Shown here in pieces: positions 46,382 to 55,584 of a stretch of 64,000 nucleotides of DNA. The notes under the pieces were generated by a model. That model did not search any database and had not been told where the DNA came from. It worked only from the letters and a program-made list of their open reading frames with translations. Position 1 is the stretch's first letter; every line of letters begins with the position of its first letter. Origin of the DNA: a bacterium HR28 (GTDB lineage Bacteria; Chloroflexota; Chloroflexia; Thermomicrobiales; Thermomicrobiaceae); assembly GCA_002898255.1 (NCBI GenBank), contig BEIE01000001.1, positions 62,001 to 126,000 of the forward strand, in the 5' to 3' direction. The position numbers and the translations under genes were made by a program.

Positions 46382-47455
46382 ATGCGCATTCGCGTCGTTG
46401 ACCTCGGCCTGGTCAGCCCAGTACGCTCCCAGACCGTCTATCACGCTGTCGGCTATGCTTTCCGGTCGGACACGCCACCCACCATCCTCCTCGTCTCAAC
46501 GACCGACCCGTACGTCTCGATCGGCTATCACCAGGACGCCGAGCGCGAGGTCGACCTCGAGTACTGTCGGCAGGCCGGCCTGCCGGTAATTCGGCGTGAG
46601 GTCGGTGGCGGAGCGGTTTATCTTGACCACAACCAGGTCTTTACACAGTGGATTTTCCCGCGGGAACTAGTCCCATCACGGGTCGAAGACCGCTTTGCCT
46701 GGTACGTGCGCCCGCTCGTCGAGACCTACCGCCAGTGGGGCATTGAAGCGACGTGGCGACCGATCAATGACATCCATGTCCGCGGCCGCAAGATCGGGGG
46801 AACGGGTGCAGCCAGTATTGGTGATGCAGAAATCCTTGTGGGTAGTCTCATGCTCGACTTTGATACCAAGCAAATGGCACGAGTGCTCAAAGTTGCCTCC
46901 GAGAAGATGCGCGACAAGGTTTTCCAGAGCCTCGAGGAATACATGACCACAATGCGGCGCGAGCTTGGTACCATGCCGGATCGCGATCAAGTGGTCCACA
47001 CCTACCTGGAACAGTGTTCAGCTGCACTCGGTGCGGAACTCGAGTTTGGTGAGCTGACGCCAGAAGAGGAGGCGGTTGCCGCTGAACTCGATGCGCGGTT
47101 TGCCTCCGAGGAATGGCTCTACCAGAAGGGTGGCCTGCGGGAGTCCGGGATCAAGATTCATGCCGATGTGCGCCTCCATGACGCAGCACTCAAGGTGCCG
47201 GGCGGACTGATCCGCGTCATCGTCCGCACCCATGGTGGACGGATTGATGACGTCAGTCTCAGTGGCGACTTCACCCTGTTGCCCGCGCTTGGTCTCGCAG
47301 CGATCGAGCAGGCGGTACGCGGCCTTAGCACGCGGCGCGAGGAACTCGCAGCGCGGATCCGCGAGGTCTATCGCGCGCTGGGCCTGCAGTCACCCGGTGT
47401 AACGGCCGAGGATTTTGCCAGCGCGATTGCCCAAGCGGTCGAGCTCGCGACCTGA
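46382..47455 (+). CDS. Lipoate-protein ligase of the sulfur operon (sLpl-like)
   Basis: 357 aa; attaches lipoate or octanoate to carrier proteins with ATP. N-domain motif RREVGGGAVYLDHNQVFTQWIF corresponds to the RRxxGGGxVxHD signature but has Leu in place of the His. The substrate-lysine region VRGRKIGGTGAASIG and a C-terminal accessory domain (LYQKGGLRESGIKIHADVRLHD) are present, so it is full length. Last gene of the operon, directly after two LbpA genes, so they are its likely substrates. Distinct from the lipA/lipB route elsewhere in the window. Confidence 0.9.
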   Translation: MRIRVVDLGLVSPVRSQTVYHAVGYAFRSDTPPTILLVSTTDPYVSIGYHQDAEREVDLEYCRQAGLPVIRREVGGGAVYLDHNQVFTQWIFPRELVPSRVEDRFAWYVRPLVETYRQWGIEATWRPINDIHVRGRKIGGTGAASIGDAEILVGSLMLDFDTKQMARVLKVASEKMRDKVFQSLEEYMTTMRRELGTMPDRDQVVHTYLEQCSAALGAELEFGELTPEEEAVAAELDARFASEEWLYQKGGLRESGIKIHADVRLHDAALKVPGGLIRVIVRTHGGRIDDVSLSGDFTLLPALGLAAIEQAVRGLSTRREELAARIREVYRALGLQSPGVTAEDFASAIAQAVELAT

Positions 47456-48797
47456 TCACCGGTGTTTTCTCGCCCCCATTCCAGAAGCGCTGAATGACTC
47501 AGGAGACCGGTGCTGCGCCCAACAACGCCAGGCGCATCAAGGGTGACTCTCCGGCGGGGGCTTCACCAACGACGTGCAGCCAACTAGCCAGCGCGACGAC
47601 GACCGATTTCTTCGCCGGCCTCTCACACCGCGCGGTTACCAGTGGCGATAAGAGCCACCCGGTCTCCTGCACAGCATCCTCAGACAGGACCTTCTCTCAG
47701 CAGCGCTCAAACGAGTAGCCGGAGTAACTGTGAGGCAGCCCCACCAGAGCTGCGAAGCTGTCGGAGCGCTGCGGTTGTGAACTCGTCCACGAGCAGCTCC
47801 GGTTGGGCGCAGTATCTCAGGGTCGGGCATTCCGGTGCGTGGATAACCATCCCCTGACCGGTTTTCACCGCATCCTGACCATAGACTATTGTTCGCTAGC
47901 TGGGCAACAGTCGTCGCGATGCCACTGCCTCGGGGTGGCGTTGCGGACACTGCGCTAGGGATACTTCGGACAGAGCTTACCACCTCGCTGGAGTACGATC
48001 TCGTCAGGGCGGATGCCCGTAAACGCCGCCACCGAGTGGCCGAGCGCCGGCGGCGGAGCTCCGAGGACTGGAGCATGTCGCAATCCTCGTTGTCGTCCCG
48101 ATTGATCTGGTGGGAAACGTCTTGACCCGCTCGACGGCCTTCTTACCGACCGAGTCGTCTTCTGCACGCTCGCGGCTGTGCGTCGTGCTCCACCCGTGGC
48201 GAGCACCTTCAAGACCATGAGAACGCACTGCAGAATTGCCTCGCGGTGACGGGTTCAACGCTGACCGGAGTCAGACACCCGCAAAGGAGCCCGAGTTCTC
48301 AGCTCGTCGAATTCATCATACGTATCCGTTCTCTGCTGCGACAGCCAAGCGCAAGACGTTTGCAGCATCCCGAGATCTTCGAGTCGCACTGCTTCACCGA
48401 GGGAGCCCTCGGGGAAGCGTGAGATCCCCGGCGACTCTTCTTTTGCAAGAGCGTGTGGGAGACTGGCCCTTCCCACGTACCGCAAGTCGCATCCCCTGTA
48501 GAGGGGGAATTTCACTCTCCCGCCACTGACTGCTGGCGACAAACAGTTCCTGCGTCAAGGCAATGAATCGGCACTCTCCGACCCATCCGCGACATCCGGA
48601 GACACCCATTGTATCTGTTCTGTCAACTGAACAGCAGTTGACAACCGATCGAACAGTATTTGACTGCGAGTCGGTTGCCGAGACACCACATACTCAGAAC
48701 ATCCGGTCAAGGACGGCAGGACGTCGATCACGGTGATCGGCTGCCGGGGCGGCCGTTACCGCGCGACAAGCACCGAAAAGTTCGAGAAGGGCAGACC
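47456..48797. other. Gene-poor stretch after the sulfur operon
   Basis: About 1.3 kb. Several short frames on both strands (for example minus 47636-48076) are Arg/Ser-rich, lack ribosome sites and show no family motif. The part near 47950-48250 could be an old pseudogene but I recognise nothing. An inverted repeat lies at 48621-48643. Confidence 0.5.
48621..48643. promoter_or_regulatory. Perfect 9-bp inverted repeat upstream of the giant phosphoesterase gene
   Basis: TGTCAACTG (48621-48629), 5-nt loop AACAG, CAGTTGACA (48635-48643). It lies about 150 nt upstream of the predicted start of the secreted phosphoesterase. It could be an operator or an RNA hairpin; no T-tract follows, so a terminator is unlikely. 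Confidence 0.5.
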
Positions 48798-51700
48798 GTG
48801 ATAAGAGGGCAAGACAGAGCAGTGCATCTCCCCTGGAAAGTGAGCTTCGCACGTTTCCTCATTGCTAGCGTGCTCGCTCTCAGTATCGCCGGTGGTCAGC
48901 TTGGGCTCTCACCACATCCGGTGGCAGCTGTGAGCTGCGCAACAAGCGGTCCATCGTCTGGGCTCTACCTGGTCACCGTTTGCCTCACGCAACCGATCAG
49001 TGGTGCGCTCGTCTCAGGTGCGGTGACGGTGACTGCGAGCGCCACCACGAGTGGTGCAGCCCCACGCGTTCAACGCCTGATCTACACACTCGACGGAGCC
49101 TACTTGCTGACCGAGTTCTTTTCTCCCTACACGTTCCAACTCCCGACCACCCAGTGGGCTGACGGTCAGCACACGCTAGCCGTCAGCGCGCTCATGAACG
49201 ACGGGTTCACCAGTGCAGCGACGAGCATCACCCTCTTCTTCCAGAATGGTGTCAGCGGCTCGCCGCCTATCCCAACCGGCTTCCGCCCAACAACTGGCAC
49301 CACGCCACCCTCCGGCCAACCCTTCCGACTCGTCGCGGTCGGTGACGGCGGCGACGATGGGACACCGTCGGCACAAGTAGCCCAGCTCATCGGCAGCCTC
49401 TCCCCAAACCTCTTCCTTTATCTTGGTGACCTTTACGAGAAGGGGTCCTACAGCGAATTCCTGAACTACTACGGGCAGAGCGGCCAGCTTTTCGCAGCCT
49501 ACCGTTCGATCACCAACCCAGTTGTTGGAAATCACGAATATGACGGGACCGTCCCAGAAGGTTACCTTCGCTACTGGCAGAGCCCTCCGGACTACTACAG
49601 CGTCAATGCTGGGAGTTGGCACATCATCGCGCTCAACAGCACGAGTCAGTTCGGCCAGTATGTGCCGGGGACGCCTCAGTATGAGTGGCTTGTGCGTGAT
49701 CTCCGGGCGAACCGCGACGCCTGCACCATCGTCTACTTCCATCACCCGCGGTACAGTATCGGTCCACAAGGCGACACCCCAGCCTTGCAAGACATCTGGG
49801 AGCTTCTCCATCAGTTTGGGGTCGAACTCGTCCTTGTTGGGCATGACCACAACTACCAACGCTGGGTTCCACTCGACCATAATGGGCAGCCCGCCGCGAA
49901 CGGTATCGTTCAAGTCATCGCCGGCACCGGAGGTCACGGCATCCGCGCTTTCGTCCGGAGCGACTCACGTGTTGCTGCCGGGTTTGATCAGCCACCGTCG
50001 GCTTACGGCGTCCTCCTCGCCTCGCTCACTCCGACCCAGGCCGATCTCTCCTTTGTCGATCTCGCCGGGCAGGTACGTGACACTACGAGTGTCTCCTGCC
50101 ATGGGCCGAACGACACCACAGCACCGACAGCACCGACCGGCCTGCAGGCCTCGCTGATCTCGCCCCAACAGGTCGCTCTGCAGTGGAATGCGGCGACAGA
50201 CGACTACTCAGTCGCCACGTATGAGATCCTGCGCGATGGTGGAGTGGTCGCCACCGTACCAGGGAGTTCACGCTCCTTCGTCGACAGTAACCTCCAGCCC
50301 GACCGTACGTATACCTATCAGGTCACCGCACTGGATGCGATCGGCAACCGATCAGCTGCGAGCACACCGGTCTCGATCACGACTACCGTCACGCTCTTCG
50401 CCGACGACTTCGAATCGGGGACGCTAAGCCGCTGGAGCACGGTGAGTGGAATGACCATTACCACCATCTCGCCCCACGGTGGTCTTTACGCCGCGCGGGC
50501 ACTTTCCACGAGCGGCACGCCAGCGTACGCCGTCAGCTCGCTCTCAACGACCACGGCCGATACCGTCGTTGAACTCTGGTTTCACGTCGCTGCACGAGGG
50601 AAGAACGAGCAACTGACCTTGACGCGCTTCCTCACCGGCACGGACAGTCCGCTTGGCCTCGTGTTCATCACCACCAATGGCCAGCTTGCCTTCCGCAACG
50701 AAGTCACCGGAACCACCTCGACAACTGCTGTCACTGTATCCACGAGTGTGTGGCATCAACTGCGCGTTCGGTTCGTCACCGGCTCATCGGGGCGCGTGGA
50801 ACTCTGGTACGACGGCACACTTGTTTTGAGCACAACGCAAAACTTTGGCAGTGGAACTTTTGGACGCTTGCAGATCGGTGAGCACCTGACCAAGCGGAAG
50901 TTTGACGTCCGCTTTGACGATGTGCGCGTCACGCCACCACCGGCACCACCACCTGACACCACGCCGCCGGAGACCACGCTCACCAGCACGCCACCGGCTA
51001 CCACAAGCGAGACGACCGCCACCTTCGCCTTCTCTGCGAACGAATCCGCGACCTTCCAGTGCAGTCTCGACGGCGCGGCCGCCCAGCCGTGCACCAGCCC
51101 AACGACCTACACTTCTCTCACTGTCGGAACACATACCTTCAGCGTGACCGCTGTTGACGCTGCTGGAAACGCTGACCCGACGCCCGCAACCTACTCCTGG
51201 GACATTACCGCGCAGAGCGCACCCGACACCACGCTGGTCTCTACCCCACCTGCCCTCACGAACCAGTCCACCGCGACCTTCTCGTTCACCTCAACCGACA
51301 CTGCCGCGACGTTCGAGTGCCAACTCGACACGACGCCGGCGGTTGCCTGCACGAGTCCCTGGACGCTTACCGATCTCAGTGAAGGTGCACACACCTTCGC
51401 CGTCCGCGCCGTCAACGGCGAAGGTGAAGCCGATCCGACACCGGCGAGCTGGAGCTGGACGGTTGACCTCACCCCGCCGCCAGCGCCGACTGATGTCAGC
51501 GCCGTCGCGACGAGTGGCACACAAGTCACTGTCTCCTGGTCAAGCGTGAGCGATGCGAGCGGTATCAACGGATACGATGTCTACCGTGACGGGGCACTCT
51601 TCGCGCGCCTTGGCCCGGTGACGAGTGTCAACGACAGCACGGTGCAGCCAGCTACCACCTATCGCTATACCGTCCGTGCCCGCGACAACGCTGGCAATAT

Positions 51701-53654
51701 CTCACCAGACTCTGCAGTCGCGACCGTCACCACATCGACGCAGCGACTCTTTGAGGACGACTTTGAGACCGGTAATCTCACTCGCTGGTCAAGCGTGAAT
51801 GGGCTCACCGTCACGAACGAGTTACCCTACTCCGGTTCCTATGCGGCGCGTGCGTTATCTACAAGCGGTACTGCCGCCTACGCGCTCGGCACGCTCTCAC
51901 TCTCGACAAACGAACTCTTCTACCGCATCCGCTTCCAAGTGGTCACCCAGGGCGCCAACAACGTCTACCTTGAGAAGTGGCGAAGCGGGACGACCTCATT
52001 CGGTGGCATCTTCGTCACAAGCACGGGCCGACTCGCCTTCCGAAACGACGTGACCGGCCAAAGTCAGACGACCACGACGCAAGTGACGACCGGAGCATGG
52101 CACACCCTCGAGGTGCATCTCCGTACCGGAAGCAACGGGCTCATCGAGATCTGGTACGATGGCGTCCGCATTCTGCAAAGCTTCCAGAACTTCGGCACAA
52201 ACGCCCTCACGCAGATCCAGCTCGGCGAGAACAGCACAGGCCGCACCTTCGACGTCCGCTTCGACGAGGTTGTCGCTGATACCGGCCCAATCGATGCTCC
52301 TCAAGATACGACTGCACCGGAGACGACACTCACGAGCACTCCGCCAGCGACGACCAGTGACACCAGCGCTACCTTTGCCTTCACCGCCGACGAGCTCGCC
52401 ACCTTCCAGTGCAGTCTGGACGGCGCACCCACCCAGCCATGCACGAGCCCCACCACCTACACAGCACTGGCAGTGGGCCCACATACATTCAGCGTCGCCG
52501 CTACTGACGTCGCTGGCAACACCGACCCAACGCCCGCGACCTACACCTGGGAAATTACCGCCACCCCAGCAGCACCAGAGACGACGCTCACCTCTACTCC
52601 ACCCGCACTCACCAATAACCCGGATGCAACCTTCTCCTTCAGCTCGAACGATGCTACCGCGACCTTCCAGTGTCAGCTGGACGGCGCCGCCCCTGCTGCA
52701 TGCTCCAGCCCAACGACCCTCACCGGGCTTGCGGAAGGGAACCACACGTTTGCCGTCTGGGCGGTGAACACTGCCGGGACGGCCGATCCCACCCCCGCGA
52801 GCTGGTCGTGGACCATCGACCTGACGCCACCTGCCGCACCCACTGGCCTCACTGCAACGAGTGGGAACGGACGTGTCACCCTAAACTGGACAGCAGCAAG
52901 CGACGCCAATGGGCTTGCAGGCTACGATGTGTTCCGAAATGGGACTCTGCTCACCTCGCTCGGGGAGACAACAACCTATACCGACACCACTGTGCAACCG
53001 AACACGACGTATGAATATCGTGTCGTTGCGCGTGACCGAGCAGGCAACGCTTCCCCACCCAGCGACCCGGCCACGATCGCCACAGGATCTTTTGTCCTCT
53101 TCGCTGATGACTTCGAGTCCGGTACGCTGAGCGCCTGGACGACGGTAAGCGGGCTGACCATAACGACCAGTTCTCCCTACTCGGGGAGCTATGCCGCTCA
53201 AGCGCTCTCGACGAGCGGCACCGCTGCCTATGCGCTCACGACCCTCTCCAGCTCGGCGAATGAACTCTTTGTTCGCGTGCGCTTCTTCGTCGCCTCACAA
53301 GGCGCGAACACTGTCTACTTGGTCAAGCTACGCACCTCTACCGGTGGGTCGCTCGGCGGAGTCTACATCTCCAGTACCGGACGACTTGGCTTCCGTAACG
53401 ACGTCGCTGGCCAGAGCACCACGACTACCACAGCCGTCACACCAGGAAGTTGGCATACGCTTGGAGTGCGCATCGTGGTGGGCACGAGCGGCGTCGTAGA
53501 ACTGTCCTACGACGGCACGTTGATCGCCACCATCAGTGGAAACCTTGGGACCACGGCGATCGGGCGCTTCCAACTCGGCGAGAACAGCACAGGCCGAACC
53601 TTCGACGTCCGCTTCGACGAGGTTGTCGTCGATACACAGCCGATTGCAGGCTGA
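48798..53654 (+). CDS. Giant secreted modular metallophosphoesterase
   Basis: 1618 aa, exported. Order by position: signal peptide (hydrophobic run to ~48940), an Ig-like module (~48990-49250), a calcineurin-like metallophosphoesterase domain (~49325-50105) with metal motifs AVGDGGDDG, YLGDLYE, VGNHEYD, FHHPRY and GHDHNYQR, then FN3, a laminin-G-like jelly roll (LFADDFESGTLSRW), two Ig-like modules, FN3, laminin-G, two Ig-like, FN3, laminin-G. The GNHE/GHDHNYQR pattern is close to purple acid phosphatase/phytase-type enzymes. GTG 48798 with GAGAAGGG is chosen over TTG 48660, which would put a 60-residue charged leader before the signal peptide. Likely cell-surface or extracellular phosphate release. 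Confidence 0.85.
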   Translation: MIRGQDRAVHLPWKVSFARFLIASVLALSIAGGQLGLSPHPVAAVSCATSGPSSGLYLVTVCLTQPISGALVSGAVTVTASATTSGAAPRVQRLIYTLDGAYLLTEFFSPYTFQLPTTQWADGQHTLAVSALMNDGFTSAATSITLFFQNGVSGSPPIPTGFRPTTGTTPPSGQPFRLVAVGDGGDDGTPSAQVAQLIGSLSPNLFLYLGDLYEKGSYSEFLNYYGQSGQLFAAYRSITNPVVGNHEYDGTVPEGYLRYWQSPPDYYSVNAGSWHIIALNSTSQFGQYVPGTPQYEWLVRDLRANRDACTIVYFHHPRYSIGPQGDTPALQDIWELLHQFGVELVLVGHDHNYQRWVPLDHNGQPAANGIVQVIAGTGGHGIRAFVRSDSRVAAGFDQPPSAYGVLLASLTPTQADLSFVDLAGQVRDTTSVSCHGPNDTTAPTAPTGLQASLISPQQVALQWNAATDDYSVATYEILRDGGVVATVPGSSRSFVDSNLQPDRTYTYQVTALDAIGNRSAASTPVSITTTVTLFADDFESGTLSRWSTVSGMTITTISPHGGLYAARALSTSGTPAYAVSSLSTTTADTVVELWFHVAARGKNEQLTLTRFLTGTDSPLGLVFITTNGQLAFRNEVTGTTSTTAVTVSTSVWHQLRVRFVTGSSGRVELWYDGTLVLSTTQNFGSGTFGRLQIGEHLTKRKFDVRFDDVRVTPPPAPPPDTTPPETTLTSTPPATTSETTATFAFSANESATFQCSLDGAAAQPCTSPTTYTSLTVGTHTFSVTAVDAAGNADPTPATYSWDITAQSAPDTTLVSTPPALTNQSTATFSFTSTDTAATFECQLDTTPAVACTSPWTLTDLSEGAHTFAVRAVNGEGEADPTPASWSWTVDLTPPPAPTDVSAVATSGTQVTVSWSSVSDASGINGYDVYRDGALFARLGPVTSVNDSTVQPATTYRYTVRARDNAGNISPDSAVATVTTSTQRLFEDDFETGNLTRWSSVNGLTVTNELPYSGSYAARALSTSGTAAYALGTLSLSTNELFYRIRFQVVTQGANNVYLEKWRSGTTSFGGIFVTSTGRLAFRNDVTGQSQTTTTQVTTGAWHTLEVHLRTGSNGLIEIWYDGVRILQSFQNFGTNALTQIQLGENSTGRTFDVRFDEVVADTGPIDAPQDTTAPETTLTSTPPATTSDTSATFAFTADELATFQCSLDGAPTQPCTSPTTYTALAVGPHTFSVAATDVAGNTDPTPATYTWEITATPAAPETTLTSTPPALTNNPDATFSFSSNDATATFQCQLDGAAPAACSSPTTLTGLAEGNHTFAVWAVNTAGTADPTPASWSWTIDLTPPAAPTGLTATSGNGRVTLNWTAASDANGLAGYDVFRNGTLLTSLGETTTYTDTTVQPNTTYEYRVVARDRAGNASPPSDPATIATGSFVLFADDFESGTLSAWTTVSGLTITTSSPYSGSYAAQALSTSGTAAYALTTLSSSANELFVRVRFFVASQGANTVYLVKLRTSTGGSLGGVYISSTGRLGFRNDVAGQSTTTTTAVTPGSWHTLGVRIVVGTSGVVELSYDGTLIATISGNLGTTAIGRFQLGENSTGRTFDVRFDEVVVDTQPIAG
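50110..53651 (+). repeat. Repeated FN3 / laminin-G-like / Ig-like modules within the phosphoesterase gene
   Basis: Three copies of a unit of FN3 plus laminin-G-like domain, linked by pairs of Ig-like modules with the TLTSTPPATTS-type start and a paired-Cys core (FQCSLDG...QPCTSP). Near-identical DNA recurs at the ends of laminin-G copies 2 and 3 (around 52225 and 53578, product GENSTGRTFDVRFDEVV), indicating recent duplication. Confidence 0.8.
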
Positions 53655-53754
53655 GTCTGCTGGGATCTTGACCCCTCAACAGCGCCTTGGGCCGGTAAGG
53701 AAGTGCACCACATCCAACGCGTGTTTGGTTTCTACGCGAAAGGTCGGGTTGCCC

Positions 53755-54684
53755 ATGCACCACTCCCGCCGGCTCGTTCTCATTCTCGTCCTGGCGTTCC
53801 TTGTCGCTGCGTGTGGACGGAGCGCCGCGCTTGACCTCACCCCCTTCGGCTTGACAACACCCGCGGTCACCTCCCCGACTCCGGTGACACCGGCAATCCT
53901 CTGGGCGGTCGGCGACGTGGCCACCTGTCGCTCCAAGAACGACGATGCGGTCGCCGCGTTCCTGGCCGGGCAGACTGGGACCATCGCACTGCTCGGTGAT
54001 GTCGTCTATGAGCGTGGTACGGTCGAGGAGTTTCGGAACTGCTTCGACCCCATCCTCGGCTCCTTGAAGGAGCGGATCCGGCCTGCGGTTGGGAACCACG
54101 AGTATGGGAGCCGTGACGCCCAGCCGTACTTCGACTATTTCGGGGCTGCTGCTGGCTTGCCGGGTCAGGGCTGGTATTCCTACGAACTCGGTGCCTGGCA
54201 CATTGTCGTCCTGAACTCCAATTGCAAGGCAGCAGGCGGCTGTGGTCCAGAATCACCGCAATACCAGTGGCTCAAGCAAGACCTTGCCGCCCACCCGAGT
54301 CTCTGCACCCTAGCCTACTGGCATCATCCACGATGGAGTTCCGGCGAGCATGGCAACTTCGAGTCGATGCAGCCTGTCTGGGAGCTCCTCTATCAGCAGA
54401 GCGTCGACGTCGTCCTCAACGGCCACGACCATAACTACGAGCGTTTCCAGCCGCTGGATGCCGTCGGGCGGCCCGATCCGGAACATGGCATCGTCGAATT
54501 CGTCGTCGGCACGGGTGGTCGGAGCCTGCGCCCGCTCGGCGATCGCCTTCCGGTCAGTGCAACCGGCTCCGACGACACCTATGGGGTTCTTCAGCTCGAG
54601 CTGTATCCGGACCGCTTCACTTGGCGATTTGTCCCTGTGTCGCGTTCGGATTACCAGGATCAGGGCAGTGCTCCGTGCCACTGA
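53755..54684 (+). CDS. Lipoprotein metallophosphoesterase
   Basis: 309 aa, lipoprotein: signal peptide MHHSRRLVLILVLAFLVAAC with lipobox Cys20. Calcineurin-like phosphoesterase with metal-binding motifs AVGDVATC, ALLGDVVYE, AVGNHEYG, YWHHPRWSS and GHDHNYERF, clearly paralogous to the catalytic domain of the giant protein 100 nt upstream. It lacks the extra modules. ATG 53755 is taken; the upstream frame to 53536 lies inside the previous gene. Membrane-anchored on the outer face of the cell. Confidence 0.88.
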   Translation: MHHSRRLVLILVLAFLVAACGRSAALDLTPFGLTTPAVTSPTPVTPAILWAVGDVATCRSKNDDAVAAFLAGQTGTIALLGDVVYERGTVEEFRNCFDPILGSLKERIRPAVGNHEYGSRDAQPYFDYFGAAAGLPGQGWYSYELGAWHIVVLNSNCKAAGGCGPESPQYQWLKQDLAAHPSLCTLAYWHHPRWSSGEHGNFESMQPVWELLYQQSVDVVLNGHDHNYERFQPLDAVGRPDPEHGIVEFVVGTGGRSLRPLGDRLPVSATGSDDTYGVLQLELYPDRFTWRFVPVSRSDYQDQGSAPCH

Positions 54685-54806
54685 GCGGGAGTGACCAGCA
54701 GCTGGCCGTCGATCGAGTCCGGTCTGACTATCCGCTGCCCTGTGGGTGACGTCAGAAAGCCTCTACCCTGGAACGGTCGTGCTGAGACGACCAAGTGAGG
54801 GACGGA

Positions 54807-55088
54807 ATGTACGCGACCTACGTCATGCGCGAGGTGCAGCCCGCCATGCGCTCAGGGATTCTTGCCAAGGCGGCCAAAGAGTTCTGGCCTCTCTTGCAGA
54901 AGGCGCCAGGATTCCGTGGCTTCTTTCTCGTCGAGGGGCCAGGACAGCAGGCGCTCGGTATCGCCTTTTGGGAGAGCCGGGAGGACGCTGAGGCCTTCCG
55001 TGCGACCGCGGATGCGTGGCAATCGACGCTGGACATCCTTGGCAGCACGATGATCGGCCGAGGTTACGGCGACGTGACCGAGATCTGA
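54807..55088 (+). CDS. Small ABM-like (dimeric alpha/beta barrel) protein 1
   Basis: 93 aa. MYATYVMREVQPAMRSGILAKAAKEFWPLLQKAPGFRGFFLVEG with later FWESREDAEAFRATADAW fits the antibiotic-biosynthesis-monooxygenase/EthD-like fold of small ferredoxin-like dimers. Catalytic residues are not defined in this family, so function is unknown. ATG 54807 has GAGGGACGGA; GTG 54795 is the alternative. Followed by a second protein of the same fold. Confidence 0.65.
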   Translation: MYATYVMREVQPAMRSGILAKAAKEFWPLLQKAPGFRGFFLVEGPGQQALGIAFWESREDAEAFRATADAWQSTLDILGSTMIGRGYGDVTEI

Positions 55089-55101
55089 CGGCCACGCCTC
55101 G

Positions 55102-55121
55102 CTGTGGGATGCATCCCACAG
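55102..55121. promoter_or_regulatory. 20-bp perfect palindrome between the two ABM-like genes
   Basis: CTGTGGGATGCATCCCACAG reads the same on both strands. It lies 14 nt after gene 1 and 86 nt before gene 2, so it may be an operator for gene 2 or fold as an RNA hairpin. Confidence 0.55.
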
Positions 55122-55206
55122 TGGTCAGCCCACTGAGCCGTCCGTGTAGGGTCGCGACACCGGCGCCGAGAACTGTGCAATAGCTGACGATGCAAGGAGT
55201 GGAGCG

Positions 55207-55512
55207 ATGTACGGCACTGTCTTCCACATGCATGCCAAGCCTGGGCAGGAACAGGCAATCCGCCAGCTCTTTGAAGAGTGGGATCGGGAGCGCGCTCCCC
55301 GGGTACAGGGTTTCCAGGCAGGGTATCTCTTCAAGCCCGATCAGCAACGTGATGAACTGATTGGCGTCGCCATCTTCCGCGATCGCGAGAGCTACCGAAA
55401 GAATGCCGCTGATCCAAAGCAAGACGAGTGGTTCCGTCGCTTACGCGCTCTCCTCACCGACGATCCGGTCTGGGAAGACGGTGAAGTGATCGAAGCCGCC
55501 CAACGCGCCTAG
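55207..55512 (+). CDS. Small ABM-like (dimeric alpha/beta barrel) protein 2
   Basis: 101 aa. MYGTVFHMHAKPGQEQAIRQLFEEWDRERAPRVQGFQAGYLFKPDQ, then GVAIFRDRESYRKNAADPKQDEWFRRLRALL, fits the antibiotic-biosynthesis-monooxygenase fold; this pattern is stronger than in gene 1. CAAGGAGTGGAGCG site upstream. Followed by a 14-bp perfect hairpin. Substrate unknown. Confidence 0.75.
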   Translation: MYGTVFHMHAKPGQEQAIRQLFEEWDRERAPRVQGFQAGYLFKPDQQRDELIGVAIFRDRESYRKNAADPKQDEWFRRLRALLTDDPVWEDGEVIEAAQRA

Positions 55513-55548
55513 TATGGAGAAAGAGTTGTCCCGACCCTGCACAGGCTC

Positions 55549-55584
55549 ACGACTGGCCCGGGGCCGAGATCCCGGGCCAGTCGT
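55549..55584 (+). terminator. Strong hairpin after ABM gene 2
   Basis: ACGACTGGCCCGGG / CCCGGGCCAGTCGT, a perfect 14-bp stem with 8-nt loop. No T-tract follows, so it is a likely but not classical terminator, or an mRNA 3' stabiliser. Confidence 0.55.

Noticed and set aside
47636-48076. Minus-strand 146-codon frame after the sulfur operon
   Set aside because: Arg/Ser-rich, no ribosome site, no recognisable motif; treated as noncoding or decayed.
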